Positions 46,416 through 58,546 of a stretch of DNA of 64,000 bases are shown piece by piece. A program made the position numbers and the translations under genes. Below the pieces are notes generated by a model that made no database searches, was not told the origin of the DNA, and was given only the letters and a program-made list of their open reading frames with translations. This DNA is from Laguncularia racemosa (Eukaryota; Streptophyta; Magnoliopsida; Myrtales; Combretaceae): assembly GCA_037954665.1 (NCBI GenBank), contig JBBMOL010000073.1, forward strand, positions 2,976,001 to 3,040,000, given 5' to 3'. Every line of letters begins with the position of its first letter. The first letter of the stretch is position 1.

Positions 46416-48521
46416 TTTTTTATATTACTACTTTATTTCTAAAATCTAAGTTCACTGGGATTTATTTTTTATGGCCCCCATTATTAATTTCAGGCTAAAT
46501 TGGAGAATTTTTCTAAAAGCCCTAAATTATGGTGCAAATGTCCTAACCGCGATTTAGCAGGGTTGACAACAGTCCATTCGATTCGAGGCTTGGGCTTGTC
46601 CAACTCGACACGATGTAGCCCCGGTGCAAAGTCACCACATATTATTGCTCGAAAGCAATTTGTCATGCTTTGAGGGGTCTCGTTCATATCTTTTTTGTTT
46701 TTCTTTTATTTTTTTACCTAAGTTAAATGAATATCATCTATATTTATACTATTAAAGGAAAGTGTTACCTTAGACATTACATCATTTATTTTACACAATA
46801 GACAACTTATAGGCACCAAAATATAGTGAATTACAAACATACTAAAAGCAATGTTTATTAGTAACCAAACGTTTTCACTAAGCAAATATTATAAACACAT
46901 CTTAAATTTTTTACTTGTGTAAGAAAAATAAAATAAATAAACTCACAAATTAATAAGAAACTTGGTTAGAAATTTTTCATTGAAATTTTTCTAACGAGAA
47001 TTTTTTAAATTCTTTGTTCTCTTTTCACTTTTCAATTTTGAATTGTAAATTGTACAAATGTTGAAAACACATTTGGTCACACGTTTTTCTAAATTTTGAA
47101 AACAAAGAAAATAAATCATATCACTAAACATGTTATATTAAACACGTAACATAACAATTTTCATGTATGAGTTTTTATACGTGTCAAAATATAAGGATGA
47201 GAATGAGTTTTATATGTTTTGTTTAATTACAACAGAAACTGACATATAAAATATCAACTCAAATCTGACGTAGGACACAAAAACAATAATAATTAAAAGA
47301 ATGGAAATCAAGGTGAAAGAATACGGGAAAGTAAATAAGAAGTATAATAAAAAATGTTAAGATATTTATCATTAGTAATAAATTTAAAGGAAATAGTAAT
47401 TAAAATATTTGATAACTGTCATCATCAAACTTAGGATATTCTTTTATTCCCACCACTGCAACGTACATCAAAAATAAAATATTGTCATGTTTCAATTGCT
47501 TGGTTGGCACTTTACAATGGAATAGCTTTATATTTTGCTAACCGATGTAAGGACAAAGCAAGAATTTGATTTCAAGATCTTCCCTACAAGTGACTTTCAC
47601 AAGTGCAAATAATTGAAACCAATTACAATAGCAAAATCATGAAAAAGTAAAGATCCTTCCCTGCTTCCAATGTCCAAAGACTTAGTTTTAAATAATTCGA
47701 GGCCGTCCGTAAATTTGAGAATTTGAGGATTCTTGTTCACGAATTTGAATGTAATATGTTTCTTCTATTAATATTCAAAGGGATTAAATTAATAAAACCT
47801 AAATAATATAATTGAAGAGTACGAAGAAGTTGTTCGATGGCCTCACACACCATATAATGAAGACGAATGAAATTACATCACCTTTGAAGGAAATAATTTG
47901 ATTCAATAATATTCAATCAATTTTGCTCAAAACCCCAAAAAAAGAAACTATTTATGTAAAGAAAATAACAAATATAGACTTTACGATATAAAGATAATCT
48001 AATAACTAATAATTAACCATATAAAAATAACAGAAGAAAACTAAAATGTTTTCATTAAATAAAAGATAATAATATAGCTAAATCTAACTCAAATAATAGT
48101 CTAAATAAAATAACTAAATATAAAAATCTTTATATCATATAAGCTAATGACACTGATGTGAACTTCTACATATGTATCCATGATTTCAATCAAAATCACA
48201 ATAAACATATCAAAATATGGAATTTTAATATTAATTTCGTTTAATAACAACTTAAAATTATTTTTAAAAAATCAAAAACAATATCATGCTAGCAAGGAAT
48301 TTTTCAATTACATAGACAACATGCCAATCCAAAAATATCAATCCAAATTAAGGCTACTACACCGACCTACCATTTACTTTCTAATGGCCTTACCATCCCC
48401 AAACAAGGGGACAACTAACCATGTGTGGAGAAGCTAGAAGGCTTTAATTTTTTTTCATTTTTTTTTAGTATTCTTTGTTTTTTCCTTATATGTTTTTATT
48501 ATTTAATTCAATTCTAATCAC

Positions 48522-50798
48522 TAGGGTGTGCCCACAAAAGGGAAAAACTTAATTAAATAGAAAGCCCATTTTCTTACCAAGGAAGTGCTAAGCTTTTTAG
48601 CACCTTTGGTAAATTGATAAGAGTCTCAATTTATTTCAACAGATCTTAGTTCGGGTGCTATTTCTTCTTCTAAGTGAGTTTATTAACTAGACTCGCCTTT
48701 CTTAGTAGAACATGGATCTCTTCTTTCTACAGCAATGTATGCTTATCTCTAAACAAGCACCCATCCTTATCCCTTTTAGATGGGAATCCAGTGTCTAGAT
48801 GTGCCACTACCACCAAAGAATCTATTTTGCTTCATGAGAAAGGGAGTATGTTAGATAGAAAGGGCTACAAAAGGTGTATCGGATATTTTATATTTCAAAT
48901 AACACTTTAACTAACATAGGTATAGTATACAAAAGCTGTCAAATTTCATTGACTCCCTAGAGGTAAAAAATCTATCTCTTTTTTTTTTTTCAATCATTAG
49001 AAGGTTAAAGGACACATTCTTATTAGCAACAATGCCATAAATACCGACTTTTACAGCAAAGCAGATCAGTAGTCCCATTAAAAACTTTCTAAGTCCAAGT
49101 TATTTCTAAGTCCTAAAACTCGCATTCGTACTCTTAGTTCAATAAAAGCAATTACCAATATTTGTTATACCAATGATCGTGGTAAGTACTTTAGGAGTGC
49201 CTTTGATTCACAAAAGAGTGAAAAGAAAGAAAACTGACTACATAGTGAAGAAAGTGCAGTAAAGACTTGCAGGTTAGAAAGCCAAGTAGATCTATTTAGC
49301 TAGTAGAACGTCCCTCTATCATCCAATGTTGGTGGAGGTTTGATGACAATTCAGTCAATGATCAAAAAACAATTGTTTCGGTTACTTGGTTCTTCTCTTA
49401 AGAACTTAATTGGGAAGGTTTCTACTAGATGATGTCATCTTGGTCCACTGATTTCATTAAGATGGCTTTAGCCCACTTAGAATAGAAAGAAGAGGAAGAC
49501 AAACTATTCGAAAAGATAGACAAAAAAAGAGATAAACCTTACACCAAAACAAAGGGGCATAGGGGCTACGAGAAGACGTATGATTGGCTGGGTAGGATCC
49601 ATATTGGATAGAAATAGAATCTTTCCTACTATGAATATGGAATAGCTAGAGAGATAAGTAACGTAGTCACCGATTGGAAGAGTTCTCTAATTTTACTAAA
49701 AATGAATTTGCTGTACAAGGATTGTTGTGAATAAAAATTTCACCTTCCTATAAAAAAAAAGGAATTCAGACTAAACATTCGTTTGAAGATGAGAAAGAGA
49801 GAAAGATGGGATTGTTTTCCCAGGTTATAAAATATCTGGTTCGATAGGACCAGGAGGTTTTCCTGCCCATAGATAGTAGGACCAATTCTTCTTTCCACGC
49901 TTGTTCTTGCTCGAACAAACTCCTTTGGCCGCGAGGCTGAGGAAATTTAATTCCCTGAGGCGGGTATAAGGTAGTCTTTACATTTACTAAAGTTGATTAA
50001 AAAGTAGAATAAATTAATTAAATAAAAGAGGGTCAGGCCTTTGGTCACTATAATGAGGTCTAGCTCTCATCGACCTTAAGAAGTTTTCTAAAACAACCAT
50101 TTATTTTTTTATAACGAAGAATTCGTAAAGCAACAACGTCACCCGCGCTTTCAATAAGCACGGCACCCGCTGCACTTCTTAGTTAACTTACGTGACAGAA
50201 AAGATACGCAAAGAAGATATGGCTGAGGGGTTACCCCAGAAAGAAATGGAAATTTATTTTATCATTCCGCGCGCTGCAACATAAGCAGAAAAGAGCATCG
50301 CAGCTCCTTTCACAGCTATTCATCCCTTAACTTACTTCTATAAGGGAAGGGGCTCTGGGGGGCGCCCACCCTATCCCGCAACCCCCAGGGATTCCTCGAT
50401 TCCAATTGGAATCTACTTCTGCATACAGACCAGGAGCCCCCTCTAGTCTTTTTTACTTTCTATGAATAAATTCCAGTGACGAAAGAGTAAAAAGACTAAT
50501 GAACGCTTTCGAAAAAAACATAGAATAGTAGAAGATCCAGCATGCGGAACATGGCACTCATTAGAAATTCACAAATTAGAAATGCTATATTTTTTCTACT
50601 TTTTCCCTTATTTACTGCACTGAAGCTTACCTCTAATCAAGATTGAGGTATATCCCCTGCTGCGAAACAGATTCAGCGAGGGCAATACTAAGAATTACGG
50701 AAGCAAGATAAATGGCGAGTGCCCTTGCTTTTTTATTCCCACTGGTCTCATTTATTTTCAGCGGGTCGAATGGCTGCTCCTCAAATAAATAGAACCTT
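48522..50798. repeat. inverted repeat X, left arm (mitochondrial-like)
   Basis: About 2.28 kb, matching 54156-56402 in reverse complement: TAGGGTGTGCCCAC at the outer edge, TAGATGGGAAT and TTTGCTTCATGAGAAA in the middle, and CCTCAAATAAATAGAACC at the inner edge. This copy is closer to normal mitochondrial composition: it keeps GGGCGCCC, CGCGCGCTG and CACCCGCGC where the other arm has C-to-T or G-to-A changes. A 78-codon ORF (48674-48910) has a relative in the right arm; I recognise no product. Confidence 0.85.
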
Positions 50799-51730
50799 TG
50801 CTACACTATTCAAAGGCTCACCACATTCGCATGGGCTACATATTTGATGAGAACTGCACACCCGATCAAGAAAGGTGTCCCTTACTACTTGAAAAAGAAG
50901 TTTGAGGTCAGGTGTTGATAGAGCCTCAGGCTTTAAAAGAGTTCGGGTGCGATGAACCACCATAAAGAGAATCCGAGAAGAGCGCACAGAACCAACACAA
51001 ATCTCAAGTCCCTCCAGTAGGAGTATGTTATAGCATCGCGCAGCCTGAAGGACTTTATTCGATGGCTTTCACGGGTTATATCAGCTAAGCCCGTCTTTCT
51101 ATCCGGTGATCGCAGGAGAGGCCTTCTTCCTTCTCTTTCCTCAATTCTGAAAGGCAACTGTCCAAAATTGGCAGTATGTGGTAGCCACTGCCCCCATTTA
51201 TATATGGCAGTCCACTCTCCAAAGTTGTATCTCAGCTCACTTGTTCCCTCTGGCTTTGTCGCTATCATTGTTTTAAGAGTGGACCGATGCGAATGATCTT
51301 CTTGCTTCTTTCTTAGCAGCCGTCCTTGAGCGGTCTTTCTTATAATACAGTTTTCCTCTATGCGAGGCCTATGCCTAAAATTAACCCAAACAGGTCTTTC
51401 TAGTTGACTATCACTGCGACTTCCATCCATATACGCATTCTGCTCTCTAATCAATGGGAACTTTCGCACCCCCCCCCTTGGTTCTGGTTCAGGAAAGGGT
51501 CAAGGCAATGATCTTACTTCGAAGCAATCTCTGGAGTTTTCCCTTATCCGAACGAGTCTTGCAAGAAAATAGGATTTCATATTGAGCTCCAAATATACGC
51601 TATTGGGATAGGATGGCTCCTATTAGCTCTCCCGGTCTTCGGCCCGAGCTGTATGAGGCAGAAACTCGTCTCACGTACGGTTCGGAGGCCGAGCCCCACC
51701 CCAGCAGTAATGGTGCGGCTTAGGTCAACT
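50799..51730 (+). other. group II intron 3' part (probable ccmFC intron)
   Basis: Directly before exon 2. Domain V is visible at 51646-51683: GAGCTGTATGAGGC, loop AGAAACT, and CACGTACGGTTC, followed by a domain VI-like stem with a bulged A before TTAGGTCAACT. Plant mitochondrial ccmFC has one group II intron of about this length, so most of this segment is likely its body. Exon 1 is not recognised; the repeat X boundary at 50798 may have replaced it. A 178-codon ORF on the other strand (50933-51469) overlaps and is left uncalled. Confidence 0.75.
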
Positions 51731-52303
51731 AACACAAAGAAGATACAGTTCACTCAACGATTGCCTTTAGGTTTCGAACTCCATATGGGGAAGGAGCGTT
51801 GTTGTTTGCGAGGTCTTGATCATTTACATGGGCCCACTTCTCATCCATTTGTGGGAATTTGATGATCTATAAACCGTCCCTAAGGAACGATCGGCTCATG
51901 TTTGAGCATGATGAATTACTTCGTGCCGACCTCTTGCCAATATACTTTCCGGCCTCATATGAGAATGGAAAACTGGAGCATTTTCCGCATCGGTTGATGA
52001 AGAATCGCAATTTCCGCTTGACCATGTTCCAAAAAAAAAAGATACTTTCGAGAAACGACGAGCATGATTGAAGTGGCTATATATACAAATCTATACGCTT
52101 CGATTGGAGTTGGGAGTTCCAGAACAGGCGGCTGGTATACCACCATAATGAAACAGCCTTTTATTTTTTTTATTCGGAAAGGATTTATGTTGGCTTCGTC
52201 GGGAGGCTCGCGTAGTTTGTTACGTCAGCTCCAAAAGGATAAGTTGTGTTGGAATCGAGAAAGTTCCGTGGAGTTCATAATTGCATATTATGAGTCAAAG
52301 TAG
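51731..52303 (+). pseudogene. ccmFC: ccmFC exon 2 (mitochondrial cytochrome c maturation FC) fragment
   Basis: The translation starts NTKKIQFTQRLPLG and reads LHMGKERCCLRGLDHLHG, then MIYKPSLRNDRLMFEHDE, RADLLPIYFPASYENGKLEH and, after a frame change, SSRTGGWYTTIMKQPFIFF, LLRQLQKDKLCWNRESSVEF. CcmFC is part of the haem lyase complex that attaches haem to c-type cytochromes in mitochondria. Two frameshifts: a one-base loss near 51844 (where HS-I-CG is expected) and a changed A run at 52031-52040. It ends with a stop near the family's usual C terminus. Codons such as TCT in GPTSH are in the unedited genomic state, which shows a DNA-level transfer. Confidence 0.92.
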
Positions 52304-53721
52304 TGGCTGCGGCGCGTCGAGGCACTTCTTCGACGGTCCCCGTCGGCCCCGCCTGCCGGCCTGCCCTTCTCTTGAGCGCTTAATCGGTTATACGAATGAC
52401 TGTCTGTTAATGAAATATGCGATTCCCTTCTCTTTCTCGTTATCGGTCAATCGGCTGTCCATCCATGTCATGCTATAAACCATTTCTTGAATCAGTCTGT
52501 CTCTGTCTCTATGGCTTGATTTATTTAGTCAAAAGACTTGTTAAAACGATCGAATTGAGGTACGTTGATGCGGGTTTCTTTTTTTAGTAACACGGTCTGT
52601 TAAATCAATCGAATAGGTCAATTGGGTAGATGGTGGGATATTAAAATGATTTTTTTGGCATTCTTTTTTGTTTGAGTTTAGCATCCCTTGCTTAGTTCCC
52701 ATATCCCGGTCAAGGCTATCAACCGATTCTTTCCTCTTTCCTGCTCTTGCCTTGTTAGCCTGGTAAGACGAATCTGTTTACTTTTTTCTAGTTCTCTTCC
52801 CGACCATATTTCCAAGTGATCTCCGGCAATTGATTGAGCTCTCTGCTGTGCTCTTCAACAATTCTGTGTAAGTAAAGCTTCTCGATCCTCTAATCTCTCA
52901 GAGCCATCAGCTTTGTCTTTCAGGGTATATAACCACCTCCAGCCCAAGGCTAGTTTAAATAAAGATAAGAGCAAAGGTGTGTGATTTGAACCAAAACAAG
53001 CAGCGGGGAAATAAGATTTGGTCCATTAATCAACCAGTTCAATTAGTCATTTAGTTAGCCCACACAAAATACAAGAATGAGTCAATCAAGTAAGTCAGTC
53101 CCGCAGTCAAGGATGTAAAGCACATAAAGAAGAGAATCATTTGCTTCCCCTTCTTCAATTCAATTCTTCAATCATTTCGAGTGGAGCCAATCAGGTTGAG
53201 ATGAGTAGGTACAAAAGAAAGTAAAGCAAAAAGCAAAAAGAAATTAAAATGAATAAGCCCCTTCCAATAGACAGAGACGACAGAAGTCGACCGATGGAAG
53301 TCGAAACGAAACTGTCACATTATAACAGCCCAAAAAGACGGTGAGTTCGAAGCCACTTCCTATATCCGATATCCGAGGAGATGGAATTGTTAAGAACCTT
53401 ACGAAGATGATGATTCCTATCTGTGTCCAAAACCCGGTCAGAATTGGGTCGAGATCTCGGCACAGTCAATGGCATAACATAAACATAAAAGATAGTTTTG
53501 CCGTAAGGCAGCTTTCTTAGATCTTGCTTTGTAAAAGGGAGTTACAATCCAATGCAAAGCAGAGTAGATTCATCCACTTGTAAACCTATTTTCTATTTTA
53601 TATACTATATTCCTCTTATTTTTCAATAAAGGATTTTTCATTTTATTAATATAAAAGTCTAGTGTATTAAATAGGAGAAGGGGAGGTTTTCCTTTTAAAT
53701 AATAGAGATGAGATCTAATTC
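52304..53721. other. mitochondrial-like spacer downstream of ccmFC, no gene recognised
   Basis: Mixed composition, without a supported ORF or tRNA. From about 53600 the sequence becomes AT-rich, close to repeat Y. Confidence 0.55.
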
Positions 53722-54155
53722 AAGGATATCAATAAAGACATAAATGTGCTTATGATCCATCCAAACAACCTATGCTTGTGGATATCTTCTACCTTCTACT
53801 ATGGATTAACCTATGTCCATTCTTTCCTCCAATAGGGCATTTGATTTTGCATGTTCACTTAATGGCAAAACTTTAGTTTACAGGCTCGATGCCTTATTTA
53901 ACAACTCAACCTTATAAGATTGGACTTACTTGATGGCTCCACCAGCTACAGTCTTGAATATGGTTTGCTACTGCCTTTGAGAGCATTCCCCTTTTCTAAG
54001 GCTTAAGCAGCAGTTAAGGATTTCTATTTGAAATGAAGAGAGAAGGTTAGGAAGAATAATTGGTCACTCTAAGACTAGTTAAGAGGGATCCAAGGGAGAA
54101 GAGACCTCTTTAGGTTGAGACGGTTCCATTACAAAATGCATTTTCGAACTTGTTA
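53722..54155. repeat. repeat Y, inner copy (mitochondrial-like)
   Basis: Matches the reverse complement of 58547-59975 with solo LTR F removed: AAGGATATCAATAAAGACAT, AACAACCTATGCTTGTGGAT, and CTAAAGAGGTCTCTTCTCCC (reverse strand). This copy has lost most CG sites (for example AACATGCAAAATC where the other has AACACGCGGGATC on the same strand), so it is the more decayed one. It abuts repeat X' at 54156. Confidence 0.85.
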
Positions 54156-56402
54156 GGTTCCATTTATTTGAGGAGTAGCCTTTAACCCACTGAAAATAAA
54201 TGGGACAAGTGGGAATAAAAAAGCAAGTGCACTTGCCATTTATCTTGCTTCTATAATTCTTAGTATTACCTTCGCTAAATCTATTTTGAGGTAGGGGATA
54301 TACCTCAATTTGGATTAGAGGTAAGCTTCATGTAATAAATAAGGGGAAAAAGTAAAAAATATATAGCATTTCTAATTTGTGAATTTGTAATGAGTGCCAT
54401 GTTCTGCATGCTAAATCTTCTACTATTCTATGTTTTTTTTTCAAAAGCGTTCATTAGTCTTTTTACTCTTTCATCACTAGAATTTATTCATAAAAAGTAA
54501 AAAAGGCTAGAGGGGGCTCCTAGTCTGTATGTAGAAGTAGATTCCAATTGGAATCAAGGAATCCTTGGGGATTAAGGGATAGGGTGGGGCCCCCAAAGCC
54601 CCTTCCCTTATAGAAGTAAGTTAAGGGATGAATAGCTATGAAAGGAGTTGTGATGCTCCTTTCTACTTATGTTGCAATTCGTGGAATGATAAAATCAATT
54701 TCCATTTCTTTTTTAGGGTAACCCTTTAGCCATATCTTCCTTGCATATCTTTTCTATCACATAAGTTAACTAAGAAGTGCATCGTCTGTTGTGTTTATTG
54801 AAAGCACGAGTGAAGTTGTTGCTTATAAAAAAAAATATTTGTTTTAGAAAACTTCTTAAGGTTCGATGAGAGCTAAACCTCATTATTGTAACCAAAGGCC
54901 TAACCCTCTTTTATTTAATTAATTTATTCTACTTTTAAATCAACTTTGGTAAATGTAAAGATTACCTTATACCTACCTCAAGGAATTAAATTTCCTTAGC
55001 CTCATGGCTAAAGGATTTGTTTGAGTAAGAAAAAGCATGTAAAGAAGAATTGGTCCTACTATCTATGGGTAGGAAAACCTCCTAGTCCTATCAAACCAAA
55101 ACTTAAGAAAACAATCCCATCTTTCTCTCTTTCTCATCTTCAAATGAATTTTTAGTCAAAATTCTTTTTTTTTACTTTTTTTTTATAGGAAGGTGAATTT
55201 TTATTCACACACAATCCTTGTACAACAAATTAATTTTTAGTAAAATTAGAGAACTCTTCCAATCTATGACTACATTACTTATCTCTTTATCTATTCCATA
55301 TCCACAGTAGGAAAGATTCTATTTTCGTCCAGTACAGATCCTACCCAGCCTATCATAAGTCTTCCTATAGCCCCTATGCTCATATCCTCTTATTTCAATG
55401 TAAGGTCTTTCTCTTTTTTTTATCTATGTTTTCGGATAGTTTATCTTCCTTTTCTTTCTATCCTAAGTGGCTAAATCTATCCCAATGAAATCGATGGACC
55501 AAGATGTCATCATCAAGCAAAAGCCTTCCCAATTGAGTTCTTAAGAGAAGAACCAACCAACTGAGATAATTGTTTTTTAATCATTGACTAAACCGTTGTC
55601 AAACCTCCACCAACATTAGATGATAGAGGGACGTTCTACAAGCTAAATAGATCCACTTGGCTTTCTAACCGCAAGTCTTTGCTGCACTTTCGCCATCATG
55701 TAGTCATTTTTCTTTCTTTTCACTCCTTTGTGAATCAAAGGCACTCTTAAAGTACTTACCAAGATCATTGGTATGAAAAATATTGGTAATTTCTTTTATT
55801 AAACTAAGAGTACAAATGCGAGTCTTAGGACTTAGAAATTTTTTAGTGGGACTACTGGTCTGCTTTGCTATAAAAGCCAATATTTATGGCACTATCGCCA
55901 ACAAGAATTTGTCCTCTAACTTTCCATTGATTGAAAAAGAGAGAGAGAGAGAGTTTTTACCTCTAGGGAGTCAATGAAATTTGATAGTTTTTGCATACTA
56001 TGCCTATGTCTATCAAAGCACTATTTGAAATATAAAATATCTTATACACCTTTTGTAGTTCTTTTTATCTAACATACTCCATTTCTCATGAAGCAAAACA
56101 GATTCTTTAGTAGCAGTGACATGTCCAAACATCGAATTCCCATCTAAAAGGGAGAGGGATGGTGGGCATTTAAAGATAAGCATACATCGCCATAGAAAGA
56201 AGAGACCCATGTTCTATAGAGAAAGGTAGGTCTAGTTAATAAACTCACTCAGAAGAAGAAAGAGCACCCAAACCAAGATCTATTGAAATAAATTGAGACT
56301 CATATTAGTCAGCCAAAGGTGTTGAAAAGTGCAACACTTCCCTGGTAAGAAAATGTGGCTTATGTTTGATTAATTTTTCCCCTTTTGTGGGCACACCCTA
56401 AG
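54156..56402. repeat. inverted repeat X', right arm (mitochondrial-like, decayed)
   Basis: Reverse complement of 48522-50798, with many substitutions and small indels. In the same orientation, sites that are CG or GC-rich in the left arm are often TG/CA here, for example GGGGGGCGCCC against GGGGGCCCC. A (GA)n run (55936-55954) is private to this arm. A 65-codon ORF on the minus strand (56013-56210) is the counterpart of the left arm's 78-codon ORF. Confidence 0.85.
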
Positions 56403-58546
56403 GGTTAAAACCAATTGCTCTTATGCTAAGGCAGAGGCTTTTACAATGGCTTGCTTGGATTTGCATGCTTCGGATGCCGATCTAGCTTGCACCAAATAAA
56501 GGAAAAGAAAGTGCCAATGACATATACTTTGAGAGCCGACCTTAGAGCTATTCCCATCTAGTTACACATAGTGGGACTACAAAAAGTCTTCAAGATCGCC
56601 TTGCCTTTGTGAAAGTACATTGTGCTGCCCTTCCTTCCCCTAACCCTAGGAAAATCAGTGAGTTGCCCCCACCACAAACCCCTTTTGAGTTTCCTTCACT
56701 TAGGTATTTTAGTTCCACTACACTAAAACGAGAAAAATCAAGATTTGTGACCTACCCTACATTTCCTTCTATACGCTACAAGCATTAATAAAGATCTCCT
56801 TTTAGGAAAGCCGGAATGGGTTTTTGGCATCCTTCCTTCTTCGTGAGTTCGTATGAAACTGGTGACTAAGCCTTTTCCTTCTGCCTTTGCTACCGCCGCC
56901 TTCTAAAGAATTTCATCCTTAAGCTGGATAGCCTTTAGGCTTAGTTAGTTAAGAGTAATCCTCCCTTGCCTTTGACTTTGAGAGCAGTCCAATACCAGTT
57001 GATTCATTAGCAATGGTAGCAGGAAGAAATCCACTACGCTTTGAGCCAGTTATTCATTCTTTAAGGCTTTTTGCCGGGTAAGATGCTAAGAGAGGAATCA
57101 CTGCTTATCCATCGGGTGTGACTGAACTACCTTCCCAGAACCCAGAGCATAGCATTTATTCTTAACCCCATCGAACAAGCAATCAAGCTAGGATTCATGC
57201 CGCTTGACCACTAGGTGAATGGGCGGAAAGGGCAAGTCGGTCTGTCCGTCTGTCCGGACTTCAACAAACACACTTCAAGCATTTCCGGGTGCTGCCAACC
57301 AACCCAACAAGCCCAGCAGGTCTTAGATCTCGCCTTCTCTCATCGGGACAGCTGGGTCAAAGAGATGAGTTTAAAGGCTCAGTCAGCCACCTAAAATAAA
57401 GTCTTCTTGACTAACATAAGGTCCGGCTTTGCGCGAGAAGAAGGTCTGAGACCAGCACTAGAATGACAAGCAGAAGGAGTAGCGAAGGTAGCCCTGACCT
57501 TTTTCGGCTTAGAGCGGAGCGGAGAAGAATGAGTTGGAGATACACCAGCCACTTCCTTAGCATTTCTTCTTTTCGACCTGAGGGAAGTGCGGTCAAGATT
57601 CAACTCATTGGAAGAGGGGCCTACCCCAAAGCAAAGCTCAACAAGCAGGCTCTTATTAATAAGAGAAGTTCCGAGCCGCATTCATTAGCGAGAAAAGTCT
57701 TCCCCGGACCACCTATCTTCCGTTCAGCAAGCATCCCGGACCGCTCACGCACAATCGAAAGAAAAGAACTCTTTTCCGAGCTTTCTTGTTAACAAACAAC
57801 CTTTCTTTGGTTCAAGCCGGGAACTAGCACCATTGATTCTTTAGCCCTGAATATCGGGATTTTGGCAGTAACCAACCCCAGCATACAAAAAAAAAAAGGA
57901 GAAGAGTTTTTTTTTTATTAGCCAGGAGCTACCAAGAACTGTCCCGGGGGAAAGAAAGAGGTTATAGGATCGTTCGGGGTGAACGGGAAGAAGTCTAAAA
58001 CCAGAGGCATCTAATATGCTTCCTACATTCAATGAGATGCATCCGATTTAAAGAGTCAGCTATTTCCTTATTAGCGAGAAGAATGAGTTTCGACTCTTCC
58101 TACTAGCCGTAGCTGTGGTCAAGACCAGAACCAGACAGTAGAGTGTCACAGGGCTGCCAATAGACTTCGCTTAGCCAGAACACTTAGCCATAACAGTATA
58201 GATTGTCGGATTGGACTTGACTTCCGTCCTTTCGACTTCCTGAAATCAGATCCTTATATAGTGATAGATCGCAAGGTTCGAAGAGATGAGCTTACCCGGA
58301 GCTTTCTCTTTCGATCTGAAATCAGCCACCAGGTAAACATGTAGAAAAGACAGTTGAGAAGGCCTTTAGGGGCGCTCTTTTCATCCGAAATATCGTAAGA
58401 GAAGAAAAATAATCTGACGCCAAAAATTTCCCATGTCTTTCTTGGTTAAAAACCTACTGGAATCAAACTCGGGGGATTCTATTCTAATGCGCTTAAAGCG
58501 ATTATAAAAAAACTTATTCAAAACATTCAATTGACACGGAAACTCA
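56403..58546. other. mitochondrial-like spacer, no gene recognised
   Basis: GC-richer sequence in the style of plant mitochondrial spacers, especially 57180-58400. Overlapping ORFs on both strands at 57391-57792 (61 to 109 codons) show no family motif. No tRNA cloverleaf was found by eye. Confidence 0.5.

Larger units (their letters stand above)
42433..48521. other. AT-rich intergenic stretch, no gene recognised
   Basis: No ORF over 85 codons matches anything I know. It contains an AT microsatellite, a MITE-like inverted repeat with a 21-base G run, degenerate CTCTACAAT repeats (44200-44560), and a GC-richer patch at about 45370-45500 (CCGCCAGAGC, GTCGGCCGAAC) whose origin I cannot tell. The beginning (42433-42500) could be the far side of the TOP2 intron, but no TOP2 exon is visible there. 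Confidence 0.6.

Noticed and set aside
50933..51469. 178-codon ORF on the minus strand next to ccmFC
   Set aside because: It lies antisense to the probable group II intron body, has no family motif I recognise, and overlaps another antisense ORF. Length alone is weak evidence in GC-richer mitochondrial DNA.
57391..57792. Three overlapping ORFs of 61-109 codons
   Set aside because: Both strands are open in the same GC-rich mitochondrial-like DNA; no motif supports any of them.
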